A program made the translations under genes and the position numbers. A stretch of DNA of 33,350 nucleotides, from contig NCEH01000017.1 of assembly GCA_002304505.1 (NCBI GenBank), positions 1 to 33,350 on the forward strand, in the 5' to 3' direction. Shown in pieces: positions 17,939-25,179 of the stretch (positions within the stretch are counted from its first letter, which is position 1; each line of letters begins with the position of its first letter). A model generated the notes under the pieces. It was given only the letters and a program-made list of their open reading frames with translations. It was not told where the DNA came from and did not search any database. The stretch is from Rhizobiales bacterium 32-66-11 (GTDB lineage: Bacteria; Pseudomonadota; Alphaproteobacteria; Rhizobiales; Xanthobacteraceae).

Positions 17939-18469
17939 CTACACCAGCCCGGCGAGGCCCAGCGCGCCGCCCACCGCGATCAGCCAGATCGGATTGAGCC
18001 GCGTGGTCAGCGCGCCAACGGCGGCGAAGGCGGTGAGCCCATAGGCGAGCCAATGGGTGTCGGCGAGGCGCATGAGGATGTACGCGCTCGCCAGCACGAT
18101 GCCGATGGTCAGCGCCGCCAGCCCGCGCTGGATGGCGATGCGCAGCGGCGCGTCGCGGAAGCGATTTGACAGGCGCGACATGCCATAGGCCGCCGCCCCC
18201 GCCGGAACGCACATGACCAGCGTCGAGGCGACCGCGCCGGGAATGCCCGCCACATACCAGCCGATCAGGGTCACCAGCAGCACGTTGGGACCCGGCGTCA
18301 CCTGGGCGATGGCGAACAGGTCCGCGAACGTATCGCCGCTCATCCAGCCATTGGCCTCCACCGCCATGCGATGCAGCTCGGGAATCACCGCGTTCGCGCC
18401 GCCGATGGCCAGGAACGAGATGACGAACATATGGACGACGAGATCGCCCAGAGGATCGCGCCCGCTCAT
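17939..18469 (-). CDS. chrA: Chromate transporter, second half-size subunit
   Basis: A 176-residue CHR-family membrane protein with about five to six hydrophobic helices. It shows the family's signature pieces: an early FLAIGGANAVIPE (the usual F-G-G-x-x-x-x-P region) and FAIAQVTPGPNVLL (the Q-x-x-P-G-P motif). In the short-chain CHR arrangement two adjacent half-size proteins with opposite topology form one transporter that expels chromate. ATG 18469 is the start because its ATGA overlaps the stop of the upstream partner gene; a GTG 15 bases earlier is possible. A tight overlap like this is typical of coupled subunits. Chromate as substrate is inferred from the family. Confidence 0.9.
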   Translation of the reverse strand: MSGRDPLGDLVVHMFVISFLAIGGANAVIPELHRMAVEANGWMSGDTFADLFAIAQVTPGPNVLLVTLIGWYVAGIPGAVASTLVMCVPAGAAAYGMSRLSNRFRDAPLRIAIQRGLAALTIGIVLASAYILMRLADTHWLAYGLTAFAAVGALTTRLNPIWLIAVGGALGLAGLV

Positions 18470-19101
18470 CGCGACCACCGCCACGCGGCGAGGATGGAGA
18501 ACGGCGCCAGCACCAGGATCACCAGCAGCAGCGGAAAGCCCATCAGCCCGGCGCCGCCGAAGGCGAGAGCGGCGAACACAAGGGCGATGGGATTGCGCCG
18601 CTCGACGAACCCCATTTTCAGCCCGAGCGCCACGAACAGCCCCACCGCCGCCGCCGAAATGCCGCGCAGCATGCCCGAGACAGCGGGCAGCTGGCCGTAA
18701 TGCACATAAAGCGTCGCCAGCGTGACGCCGATGATGCAGGGGGCGATGATGAGGCCGCCGAAGGCCGCCGCCGCGCCCGCAAATCCGCCAAATCGCGCGC
18801 CGACGCAGAACGACATGTTCACGATGTTCGGCCCCGGCATGAGTTGGCAGATGGAGAGCAGTTCGTTGAACTCGCGCGCGCCCAGCCAGCGGCGCTGCTC
18901 CACCAGTTCGCGCCGCGCGAACGGCAGCGCGCCGCCGAAGCCGGACAGGGCGATGCGCAGGAAGCCGAAGAACAGCTCCGGCACACGCGGCGGCGGAACC
19001 GCGTCCATCTGCGAGAGCAGGTCGTCGGAAACGGAGTCTCGAGGGGCGGAGTCTCGAGGGGCGGGGTCTTGAGGGGCAGAGTCTTGAGGGGCGGGGCTCA
19101 T
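18466..19101 (-). CDS. chrA: Chromate transporter, first half-size subunit
   Basis: The 211-residue CHR-family protein carries FLRIALSGFGGALPFARREL, SICQLMPGPNIVN (again Q-x-x-P-G-P) and several later membrane helices. It ends in the ATGA overlap with the second subunit, so the two form a transporter pair. The start at 19101 has GAAGG seven bases upstream. The N-terminal 20 or so residues are an odd Asp/Ser/Pro/Ala repeat encoded by a 15-bp minisatellite and lie before the first conserved helix; a later ATG (MDAVPPPRVPEL) would give a more typical N-terminus. Which start is used is uncertain; the family call is firm. Confidence 0.9.
   Translation of the reverse strand: MSPAPQDSAPQDPAPRDSAPRDSVSDDLLSQMDAVPPPRVPELFFGFLRIALSGFGGALPFARRELVEQRRWLGAREFNELLSICQLMPGPNIVNMSFCVGARFGGFAGAAAAFGGLIIAPCIIGVTLATLYVHYGQLPAVSGMLRGISAAAVGLFVALGLKMGFVERRNPIALVFAALAFGGAGLMGFPLLLVILVLAPFSILAAWRWSR
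19036..19095. repeat. 15-bp minisatellite, four tandem units, in the 5' end of the chromate transporter gene
   Basis: The plus-strand units GTCTCGAGGGGCGGA, GTCTCGAGGGGCGGG, GTCTTGAGGGGCAGA and GTCTTGAGGGGCGGG follow each other without gaps. They encode five-residue repeats of the type D-(S/P)-A-P-(Q/R) at the N-terminus of the minus-strand gene, so copy changes keep the frame. Confidence 0.85.
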
Positions 19102-19176
19102 GGTCTTGCCTTCATGGGCCAGTCGTCTCCTGCCTCATAGGCCGCGCGTCTTCGGCGCGGCCCTTGCTCGCGATGC

Positions 19177-20067
19177 TTAAGGCGCGGTGCGCGGCGCGCG
19201 CCGGTGTTCCCGCCACGCCAGGCCCGCACCCGCGGCCACCACCAGCGCGGCGCCGCAGAACATGAGCGGATGGGGCCATTCATGGAAGAAGAGCGCACCG
19301 AACATCACCGCCCACAGCAGCGTCGCATAATTGAACGGCGCCACCACGGAAGCCGGGGCGTGGCGGTTCGCGGCGGTCAGGAAAATCTGACCGAGGCCGC
19401 CGGTGATGCCGATGCCGGCCAAGGCCAAACCCTCGCGCCAGCTCGGCAGGGTCCAGCCGAACGGCGCGGTGGCAAGCCCGGCGAGGCTCGCGACCGACGA
19501 GAAATAGAACACGATGGCACCGGTGGTCTCGGTCTGGGTCAGGCGGCGCACCTGCGTCACCGCAAAGCCCGCCCCCACCGCGCCGGCCAGCGCGAAGCCG
19601 ACGCCGATCACCACGCCCTCGGTGCGCAAATCGCTGGGCGAAAACGCCGGCCAGAGCATGACCAGAATGCCGAGGAACCCCACCGCCACCGCGCACCAGC
19701 GATAATTCGGCACGCGCTCGCGCAGCAGCAGCGCGGCGAGCACCACCGCCACCAGCGGCGTTACATAAGTGATGGCCACCGCCTCGGCGAGCGGGATGAA
19801 GGCGAGCGCGGCGAATCCCGCCCACATGGACGCGACGCCCACCGTGCCCCGCACCACATGGCCGAAGGGCGCGCGCGTCGCCAGCGACGAGCGCAATTCC
19901 CCGCGCCACGCCAGCCACGTCACCACGGGCACCAGGCCCACGAAGCTGCGGGCGAACACGATTTCGCCGCTCGGCACGTCGTCGGCCACGGCGCGCACGA
20001 GCGCGGACATGATCGCGAAGGCGAGGGTGGCGCCCAATTGAAAGAGGATACCGGCGATGGCGTTCAT
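19177..20067 (-). CDS. EamA/DMT-family membrane transporter
   Basis: A 296-residue drug/metabolite-transporter-superfamily protein with two EamA repeats, giving about ten membrane helices. The first repeat starts with GILFQLGATLAFAIMSALVR and contains the FARSF and PLAEAVAITYVTPLVAVVLAALLLRE segments; the second contains GQIFLTAANRHAPASVVAPF and LLWAVMFGALFFHEWP. Members export amino acids, metabolites or drugs; the substrate cannot be told. I chose ATG 20067 (MNAIAGILFQLG), just before the first helix; the frame is open to 20214, with other ATGs at 20112 and 20154, and none has a clear ribosome-binding site. It is divergent from the cytochrome b gene. Confidence 0.85.
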   Translation of the reverse strand: MNAIAGILFQLGATLAFAIMSALVRAVADDVPSGEIVFARSFVGLVPVVTWLAWRGELRSSLATRAPFGHVVRGTVGVASMWAGFAALAFIPLAEAVAITYVTPLVAVVLAALLLRERVPNYRWCAVAVGFLGILVMLWPAFSPSDLRTEGVVIGVGFALAGAVGAGFAVTQVRRLTQTETTGAIVFYFSSVASLAGLATAPFGWTLPSWREGLALAGIGITGGLGQIFLTAANRHAPASVVAPFNYATLLWAVMFGALFFHEWPHPLMFCGAALVVAAGAGLAWREHRRAPRTAP

Positions 20068-20331
20068 TATAAGTCTTGTCTGGCGCGCTGCGCCCGACGG
20101 ACGCACCGCCATGGCGAGACCGCCATATAGCGTGGACACCAGTAAAAGAGTCATGCCCGATCCACATGCCGGCGGCGCGAGCATTTCCCCCAGCGCCGGG
20201 CAAGATGTTAACAACAGCGTGACCTTGGCGCCGCCCGCCCGCGAAGGACCTTATGCCTGATGGACTTGCCGCGTCGGCACAGGCATCAGCGCGGAACGGG
20301 TGCCATGCCCGAACGAGAATGGGACGGGGTC

Positions 20332-21033
20332 ATGAACGTGCGATCAGCTGGAGAGCGGGCGGCCGGCACCGGCGCCGCGCCGATGCGCAAGGTTGTGGTG
20401 TGGGATCTGCCCACGCGTGTGTTCCACTGGTCCCTGGCGGTCTTGATCGCGGGGGCGTACGTCACCGCCAATCTGGGCAAGATCGACCTGCACTTTCTGT
20501 GCGGCTACGCGATCATCGCCCTGCTGCTGTTTCGCCTCGCCTGGGGCGTGATCGGCAGCGACACCGCGCGCTTCGCGCGGTTCCTGCAAAGCCCCCGGGC
20601 CGCGCTGAAGCACCTCTCGCATTTCAGGCGGCGCGAGCCCGATACCGAGGTCGGGCACAATGCCGCCGGCGGGCTTATGGTGCTGGCGATGCTGGCGCTG
20701 ATCGCGCTTCAGGTGGCAACCGGCCTGTTTTCCAACGATGGCCTGTTTTCCGAAGGGCCGCTGGCGAAATATGTCTCGCCCGCCGTCAGCGACCGGCTGA
20801 GCGGCCTGCATGAATTCAATTTCAACCTCATCCTCGCCGCCGTGGTGCTGCATGTCGCGGCGATCCTGGCCTATGCGCTGGTGAAGCGGCACGATCTGGT
20901 GCGGCCCATGGTGCTGGGCTGGAAGCGCCTGCCGGCCAGCATTCCCGCGCCGCGCCGCGCATCCCTCGCCCGGGCGGCCCTGGTGTTCGTGCTGGCCGCC
21001 GGCGCCGCATGGGCGCTGGCGGCCTTGGTCTGA
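20332..21033 (+). CDS. Cytochrome b561-type membrane protein
   Basis: A 233-residue di-haem-type cytochrome b protein with about four to five membrane helices. The helix-1 pattern WDLPTRVFHWSLA is characteristic, with the haem-ligand His in FHW; GHNAAGGLMVLAML and LHEFNFNLILAAVVLHVAAI supply the other likely ligand histidines. It would move electrons within the inner membrane to a periplasmic c-type protein. ATG 20332 has GGGA and GGGG upstream; an ATG at 20305 and one at 20383 (MRKVVVWDLP) are alternatives. It is convergent with a cytochrome c' gene, a pairing found in other bacteria. The stop codon lies inside the first unit of a 15-bp tandem repeat. Confidence 0.88.
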   Translation: MNVRSAGERAAGTGAAPMRKVVVWDLPTRVFHWSLAVLIAGAYVTANLGKIDLHFLCGYAIIALLLFRLAWGVIGSDTARFARFLQSPRAALKHLSHFRRREPDTEVGHNAAGGLMVLAMLALIALQVATGLFSNDGLFSEGPLAKYVSPAVSDRLSGLHEFNFNLILAAVVLHVAAILAYALVKRHDLVRPMVLGWKRLPASIPAPRRASLARAALVFVLAAGAAWALAALV

Positions 21034-21080
21034 GCGGCCTTGGTCTGAGCGGCCTTGGTCTGAGTGGCCTTGGTCTGAGT
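21021..21080. repeat. 15-bp minisatellite, four tandem units, spanning the cytochrome b stop codon
   Basis: The unit GGCCTTGGTCTGAGC (21021-21035, 21036-21050) and its variant ending in GAGT (21051-21065, 21066-21080) repeat without gaps, followed by a partial GGCCT. Each unit contains Ala-Leu-Val-stop in the cytochrome frame, so the gene ends in the first unit and extra copies are untranslated in that frame. Confidence 0.88.
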
Positions 21081-21129
21081 GGCCTGCTGGTGAAACGCAG
21101 CACCGTCGCCGAAGCGCGGCGCGACGGGC

Positions 21130-21558
21130 TCAGCGCGCCTTATAGGTGCGGTGGCAGGCGCGGCAATCCTCCGCCACCGCAGCGAACGCGGTCTTGAATC
21201 CGCTCTCGGTCCCGACATTGGCGACATTGTCGGCCACCGCCTTGTTGAAATGCGCCAATGCGGCGTCGAAGCCGGCACGATCGCTCCAGATGGCGGCGGT
21301 CGCCTTGGTGTCGCCGGTATCGGAGCCGGCGGGGAACAGCGCGCCGAACTTGGCGCCATTCTCGGAGAACGTCTTGAAAATCGCGGCGGCCTTGGCGGCA
21401 TCGTAGGGCGCCTCGCCCTTCAGCATCTTCGCGCCGATGTCCGTTTGATCGCCGATCTGCTTCATCAGATCCTTGCGGAGCTTGATGGGATCGGTCTGCG
21501 CAACCACGACGGTTGCCGCAAGGGGAAGAAGGACCGTGGCCAGAATGGCAAGACGCAT
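21130..21558 (-). CDS. Cytochrome c' (periplasmic)
   Basis: A 142-residue class II cytochrome c. A signal peptide (MRLAILATVLLPLAATVVVA) precedes a four-helix-bundle domain, and the haem-attachment CRACH sits close to the C-terminus in the cytochrome c' position, followed only by RTYKAR. The mature length of about 122 residues fits the family. These proteins bind NO and CO and are linked to protection against nitric oxide. ATG 21558 is chosen because the signal peptide begins there and GGAG stands 6 bases upstream; longer frames have no support. It is convergent with the cytochrome b561-type gene, its probable electron partner. Confidence 0.93.
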   Translation of the reverse strand: MRLAILATVLLPLAATVVVAQTDPIKLRKDLMKQIGDQTDIGAKMLKGEAPYDAAKAAAIFKTFSENGAKFGALFPAGSDTGDTKATAAIWSDRAGFDAALAHFNKAVADNVANVGTESGFKTAFAAVAEDCRACHRTYKAR

Positions 21559-21714
21559 GGATAGCTCCGCATTTGAGAGAAACCTCAGGCGCGGAGCTAA
21601 GAAGAATTCCAACCACGCCGCCAGGGGGCGCGTGGTCACGCTCGCGTTTACACCCGCCGTCCCTGCCCTGCCGGCACGCGGCATGCTGCCGCATCCAAGA
21701 CCGGCGCCGGGGCG

Positions 21715-24021
21715 TCAGTCGGCCCGCGCGGCCTCGATCGCGGCGAACACGGCGGCCGGGGTGGCCGGCATGTCCATCTGGGCGATTGCGTAGCGGCGCC
21801 ACAAGGCATCCACCACCGCATTCATCACCGCCGGGCAGGAGCCGATGGCCCCCGCCTCGCCCGCACCCTTCACGCCCAGAGGATTGGTGGCGCAGGGCAC
21901 GTTGCGGGTTTCGAAATGGATCGGCGGCAGGTCTTCCGCGCGCGGCAGGGCATAGTCCATGAAGCTCGCGGTCAGAAGCTGGCCCTCGGCATCGTAGACG
22001 GTGCGCTCCAGCAGCGCCTGGCCGACGCCCTGCGCGACCCCGCCATGCACCTGCCCTTCCAGCAGAGCCGGGGTGATGACGGCGCCGAAATCATCGACGA
22101 TCACATAAGACACCAGCTCCACCGCACCGGTGTCGGGGTCGATCTCCACCTCGCAGGCGTGGGTGCCATTGGGATAGGTGGCTTCCGGCGGGGCGAAGGC
22201 ATCCTGGGCGTTCAGCAGCTCGGGCGTGGCGGCGGGATGCACCGCCAGTTCGGCCAGCGACAGGCGCCGGTCCGTGCCGGCGACTTCCACGCCGCCGGCT
22301 TCCAGCTCGATATCCCCCACATCGGCTTCCAGCGCCTCGGCGCCCAGCTCCCGCAGGTTCCGCGCGAGCCGGCGCGCGGCCCCGGCCACCGCCGCACCGC
22401 CGACGGGAATGGAGCGCGAACCGCCCGTGCCGCCGCCGGTCTTGGTGGCGTCCGTATCGCCCTGGTGCACCACGATCTGCTCCAGGGGCACTTTCAGATG
22501 GGCGGCGGCGAGATGGGCATAGGCGGTCTTGTGGCCCTGCCCGCTCGACTGGGTGCCGATGCGGAGCGAAATGGTGCCGTCGCCCTCCAGCCGCAGATAG
22601 GCCGGCTCCGGGGAGCCGCCGCCGCAGGCCTCGATATAAGTGGCAAAGCCGAAGCCGCGCAGCTTGCCGCGCGCCTGCGCCTGCATCTCCCGCGCGGCAA
22701 AGCCCGCCTTGTCCGCCACCTCCAGCGCCCGCGTCATGTGGCCGTCGAACTCGCCGCTATCATAGAGCCGGCCGGAACAGGTCTGGTAGGGCATGGCGGA
22801 GGGCGGGATGAAATTGAGCCGCCGCAGCTCTTCCGGCGCCATGCCGGCTTCGCGCGCGGCAGCATCCACCAGGCGCTCGATCACATAGGCCGCCTCGGGA
22901 CGGCCGGCGCCGCGATAGGCGTCCACCGGCACGGTATGGGTATAGATGCCCCGCACCCGCACGTGAAACACGGGAATGGTGTAGAGGCCGGGCAGCATGC
23001 TCGCCCCGCCCACCGGAATATAGGCGCCATAATAAGCGATATAGGCGCCGAGATTGGCCAGCGTATCCACCCGCAGCGCCAGGAACCGGCCGTCCTTGTC
23101 CATGGCCAGCTCGGCAAAGGTGATGTTGTCGCGGCCGTGGCTGTCGCCCTGGAAATGCTCGCTGCGGTCGCCGATCCAGGCCACCGCGCGGTTCAGCCGG
23201 CGGGCCGCCAGCGCGGCGAGGGGATATTCGCCGAACGGAAACATCTTGGTGCCGAAGCCGCCGCCCACGTCCGGCGTCACCACGTGCAGCTCCTCGCGCG
23301 GCCAGTGCAGGATCTTGTCGGCGATGGCGTCGCGCAGAATATGGCTGCCCTGGCTGCCGAGGGTGAGGCGCACGCGGCCGCCCTCTTCCACCTCGGCCAG
23401 CACGCCGCGCGTTTCCATGTAATTGGTGACGAGCCGGTTGTTCACGAGCCGCACCTTCACCACACGGTGCGCCTTGGCAAAGGCGGCATCCACCGCCGCC
23501 TTGTCGCCCAGCTCGCTGGTGAAGGCGATATTGTGCGCGCGCTCCGCGAACAGAAGCGGCGCGCCGTCGGCGATCGCGGCCTCCATGTCGGCAACGGCGT
23601 CGAGCGGCTCCCAGTCGATCTCCAGCGCTTCGGCGGCATCGCGCGCGGCGTCGAGCGTCTCGGCGACGATGAAGGCCACCGGCTCGCCCACATGGCGCAC
23701 CAGCCCTTCTGCCAGCACCGGATGATGGGGCTTCCACATATGGGCTTCCCCCACCACCGCGACGCTCGCCGCGATGGGCAAGCCGCCACAGCCCGCGAAA
23801 TCATCGGCGGTCAGCACCAAATGCACGCCCGGCATGGCGCGCACCGCGTCGAGATCGCCGAAGGAAAAGCGCGCATGGGCGTACGGCGAGCGCAGAACGT
23901 AACCCTGCAACGCCGCGGTGCGGGCCGCGATATCTCCCACATAGCGGCCGGCGCCGGTGAGCAGAGCGGGATCTTCCAGGCGGGTGAAGGGCTGGCCGTG
24001 GCCGAACTTGAGGGCAGTCAT
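21715..24021 (-). CDS. Form-II CO-dehydrogenase-like molybdopterin-binding subunit
   Basis: A 768-residue large subunit of the xanthine-oxidase family of molybdenum hydroxylases. It opens with LKFGHGQPFTRLEDPALLTGAGRY, has the molybdopterin loop DVGGGFGTKMFP, the active-site motif AYRGAGR at about residues 368-374, GTQSSGQGH, and the catalytic Glu in GVKGAGEAGAIG (E722). True CO dehydrogenase (form I) has AYxCSFR in place of AYRGAGR, so this is form II, whose substrate is usually unknown. The iron-sulfur (small) and FAD (medium) subunits that such enzymes need are not adjacent; a MoCF-domain gene is the upstream neighbour on the same strand. It may work with partners encoded elsewhere. Confidence 0.9.
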   Translation of the reverse strand: MTALKFGHGQPFTRLEDPALLTGAGRYVGDIAARTAALQGYVLRSPYAHARFSFGDLDAVRAMPGVHLVLTADDFAGCGGLPIAASVAVVGEAHMWKPHHPVLAEGLVRHVGEPVAFIVAETLDAARDAAEALEIDWEPLDAVADMEAAIADGAPLLFAERAHNIAFTSELGDKAAVDAAFAKAHRVVKVRLVNNRLVTNYMETRGVLAEVEEGGRVRLTLGSQGSHILRDAIADKILHWPREELHVVTPDVGGGFGTKMFPFGEYPLAALAARRLNRAVAWIGDRSEHFQGDSHGRDNITFAELAMDKDGRFLALRVDTLANLGAYIAYYGAYIPVGGASMLPGLYTIPVFHVRVRGIYTHTVPVDAYRGAGRPEAAYVIERLVDAAAREAGMAPEELRRLNFIPPSAMPYQTCSGRLYDSGEFDGHMTRALEVADKAGFAAREMQAQARGKLRGFGFATYIEACGGGSPEPAYLRLEGDGTISLRIGTQSSGQGHKTAYAHLAAAHLKVPLEQIVVHQGDTDATKTGGGTGGSRSIPVGGAAVAGAARRLARNLRELGAEALEADVGDIELEAGGVEVAGTDRRLSLAELAVHPAATPELLNAQDAFAPPEATYPNGTHACEVEIDPDTGAVELVSYVIVDDFGAVITPALLEGQVHGGVAQGVGQALLERTVYDAEGQLLTASFMDYALPRAEDLPPIHFETRNVPCATNPLGVKGAGEAGAIGSCPAVMNAVVDALWRRYAIAQMDMPATPAAVFAAIEAARAD

Positions 24022-24265
24022 TCAGCATCGCTCCATGCTCGCCGGGCGGCGAAGGCGAAAGGGATCGCACGAACCCCGCCGGAACCTCGCCCCCGCGCAC
24101 GCTTCATGCCGATTCCAGCCGCAAGCGCTGGCCGGTGGACGGGCGGGACGGCGGGACGCGAACGGGGCTGGCGCGAACGGGGTGGGGCGCTCGTCAACGA
24201 AATGATGGCTCATCCGCCCGTGCGCAAGCGCGGACGCAAATGAACTGTGCGGCGCACCATAACCC

Positions 24266-25018
24266 TCAGGCGCGGGCGCGCGCCAGATCCGCCACCATGC
24301 GCGCCACCGCATCGCGCGCCGCTTCCACCACCTGCGGGTCGCGCGAGCGCACGACGATATTGGTGTTGGGCCCGCTCTCGTCGAAGAACGGATAGGAGCC
24401 GATGGTCGCCTCGGGATAGTGTTCCGCGATCGCCTTCAGGGGCGCGGCGATATCGCCCTCACGCGCATCGGCCCGCACGGTCTGCGACAGCATGGGTGCG
24501 TTGGAGCGCAAGGTCGGGATGATCTCCTCCAGCATCGCCTGCATGATGCGCGGCACGCCGGCCATCACATAGACATTGCCGATGTTGAAGCCGGGCGCCT
24601 TGGACACCGAATTGACCACCAGCTCGGCGCCGGCGGGAATGCGCGCCATGCGCAGGCGCGCTTCGTTGAGGTCCTTTTCGGCGATATATTCCAGCAGCAT
24701 GGCGCGGGCGCGCGGATCCACGTCGATCGGGACGCCGAACGCCTTGGCCACCGCGTCGGCGGTGATGTCGTCGTGGGTGGGCCCGATGCCGCCGGTGGTG
24801 AAGACATAAGTATAACGCGCGCGCAGGGCGTTCAGCGCGGCGACGATGTCGTCCTCCACGTCGGAGACCACCCGCACTTCCCGCAGATCGACCCCCGCCT
24901 CGGTGAGTCGCTCGGCGATATTGCCGATATTCTTGTCCTTGGTCCGGCCGGAGAGGATTTCATCGCCGATCACCAGGAGAGCCGCGCTGACAATTTGCGC
25001 GCCGAGTGCTTCGCTCAT
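24266..25018 (-). CDS. MoCF/CinA-type molybdopterin-binding domain protein
   Basis: A 250-residue protein made of one MoaB/Mog-like fold, starting AALLVIGDEILSGRTKDKN, with the molybdopterin-binding motif TTGGIGPTHDDITADAVAKAFG in the first half and a C-terminal extension. It matches the stand-alone competence/damage-inducible-protein-A-like N-terminal domain family common in alphaproteobacteria; the C-terminal deamidase half of full CinA is missing. ATG 25018 follows AAGGGA with a 7-base spacer; an upstream TTG at 25048 is less likely. A link to the molybdenum hydroxylase gene downstream is tempting, but a 244-bp gap separates them and the family is also found alone. Confidence 0.88.
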   Translation of the reverse strand: MSEALGAQIVSAALLVIGDEILSGRTKDKNIGNIAERLTEAGVDLREVRVVSDVEDDIVAALNALRARYTYVFTTGGIGPTHDDITADAVAKAFGVPIDVDPRARAMLLEYIAEKDLNEARLRMARIPAGAELVVNSVSKAPGFNIGNVYVMAGVPRIMQAMLEEIIPTLRSNAPMLSQTVRADAREGDIAAPLKAIAEHYPEATIGSYPFFDESGPNTNIVVRSRDPQVVEAARDAVARMVADLARARA

Positions 25019-25130
25019 GTCGCCTTCCCTTGCCCCGCCCGATGACAATCGGCGGGTTTTTGCCTAAAACTTAGTCACTGCCATTCAGCCGCAGAGGCGA
25101 AGGTTGGACTTGCTGCCATTATCTCTTCCT

Positions 25131-25146
25131 TGGCACGATGTTTGTA
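25131..25146 (+). promoter_or_regulatory. Sigma-54 (RpoN) type -24/-12 promoter
   Basis: TGGCACG (25131-25137), a 4-base spacer, then TTGTA (25142-25146) matches the consensus TGGCACG-N4-TTGCW with a single C-to-T change in the -12 element. The GG and the GC-equivalent pair are exactly 10 bases apart as required. Transcription would start near 25157, downstream of the first ATG (25138), which supports the later ATG at 25180 as the true start. Confidence 0.65.
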
Positions 25147-25179
25147 CATAGGATTCAATCAAGCGGAGTGGCAGTCCCA

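Noticed and set aside
17769..18044. Small open frame starting MFHVKQ at the parS site
   Set aside because: The first codons are the parS palindrome itself, and the rest runs antisense into the chromate transporter gene; it has no conserved features.
22955..22975. Second parS-like sequence (ACGTGAAACA half) near 22960
   Set aside because: Only 11 of 16 positions match and it lies inside the hydroxylase coding sequence; ParB sites rarely tolerate this.
21916..24243. 775-codon open frame antisense to the molybdenum hydroxylase
   Set aside because: It is His/Gly/Arg-rich with no recognisable domain, while the minus-strand protein matches a known family over its full length.
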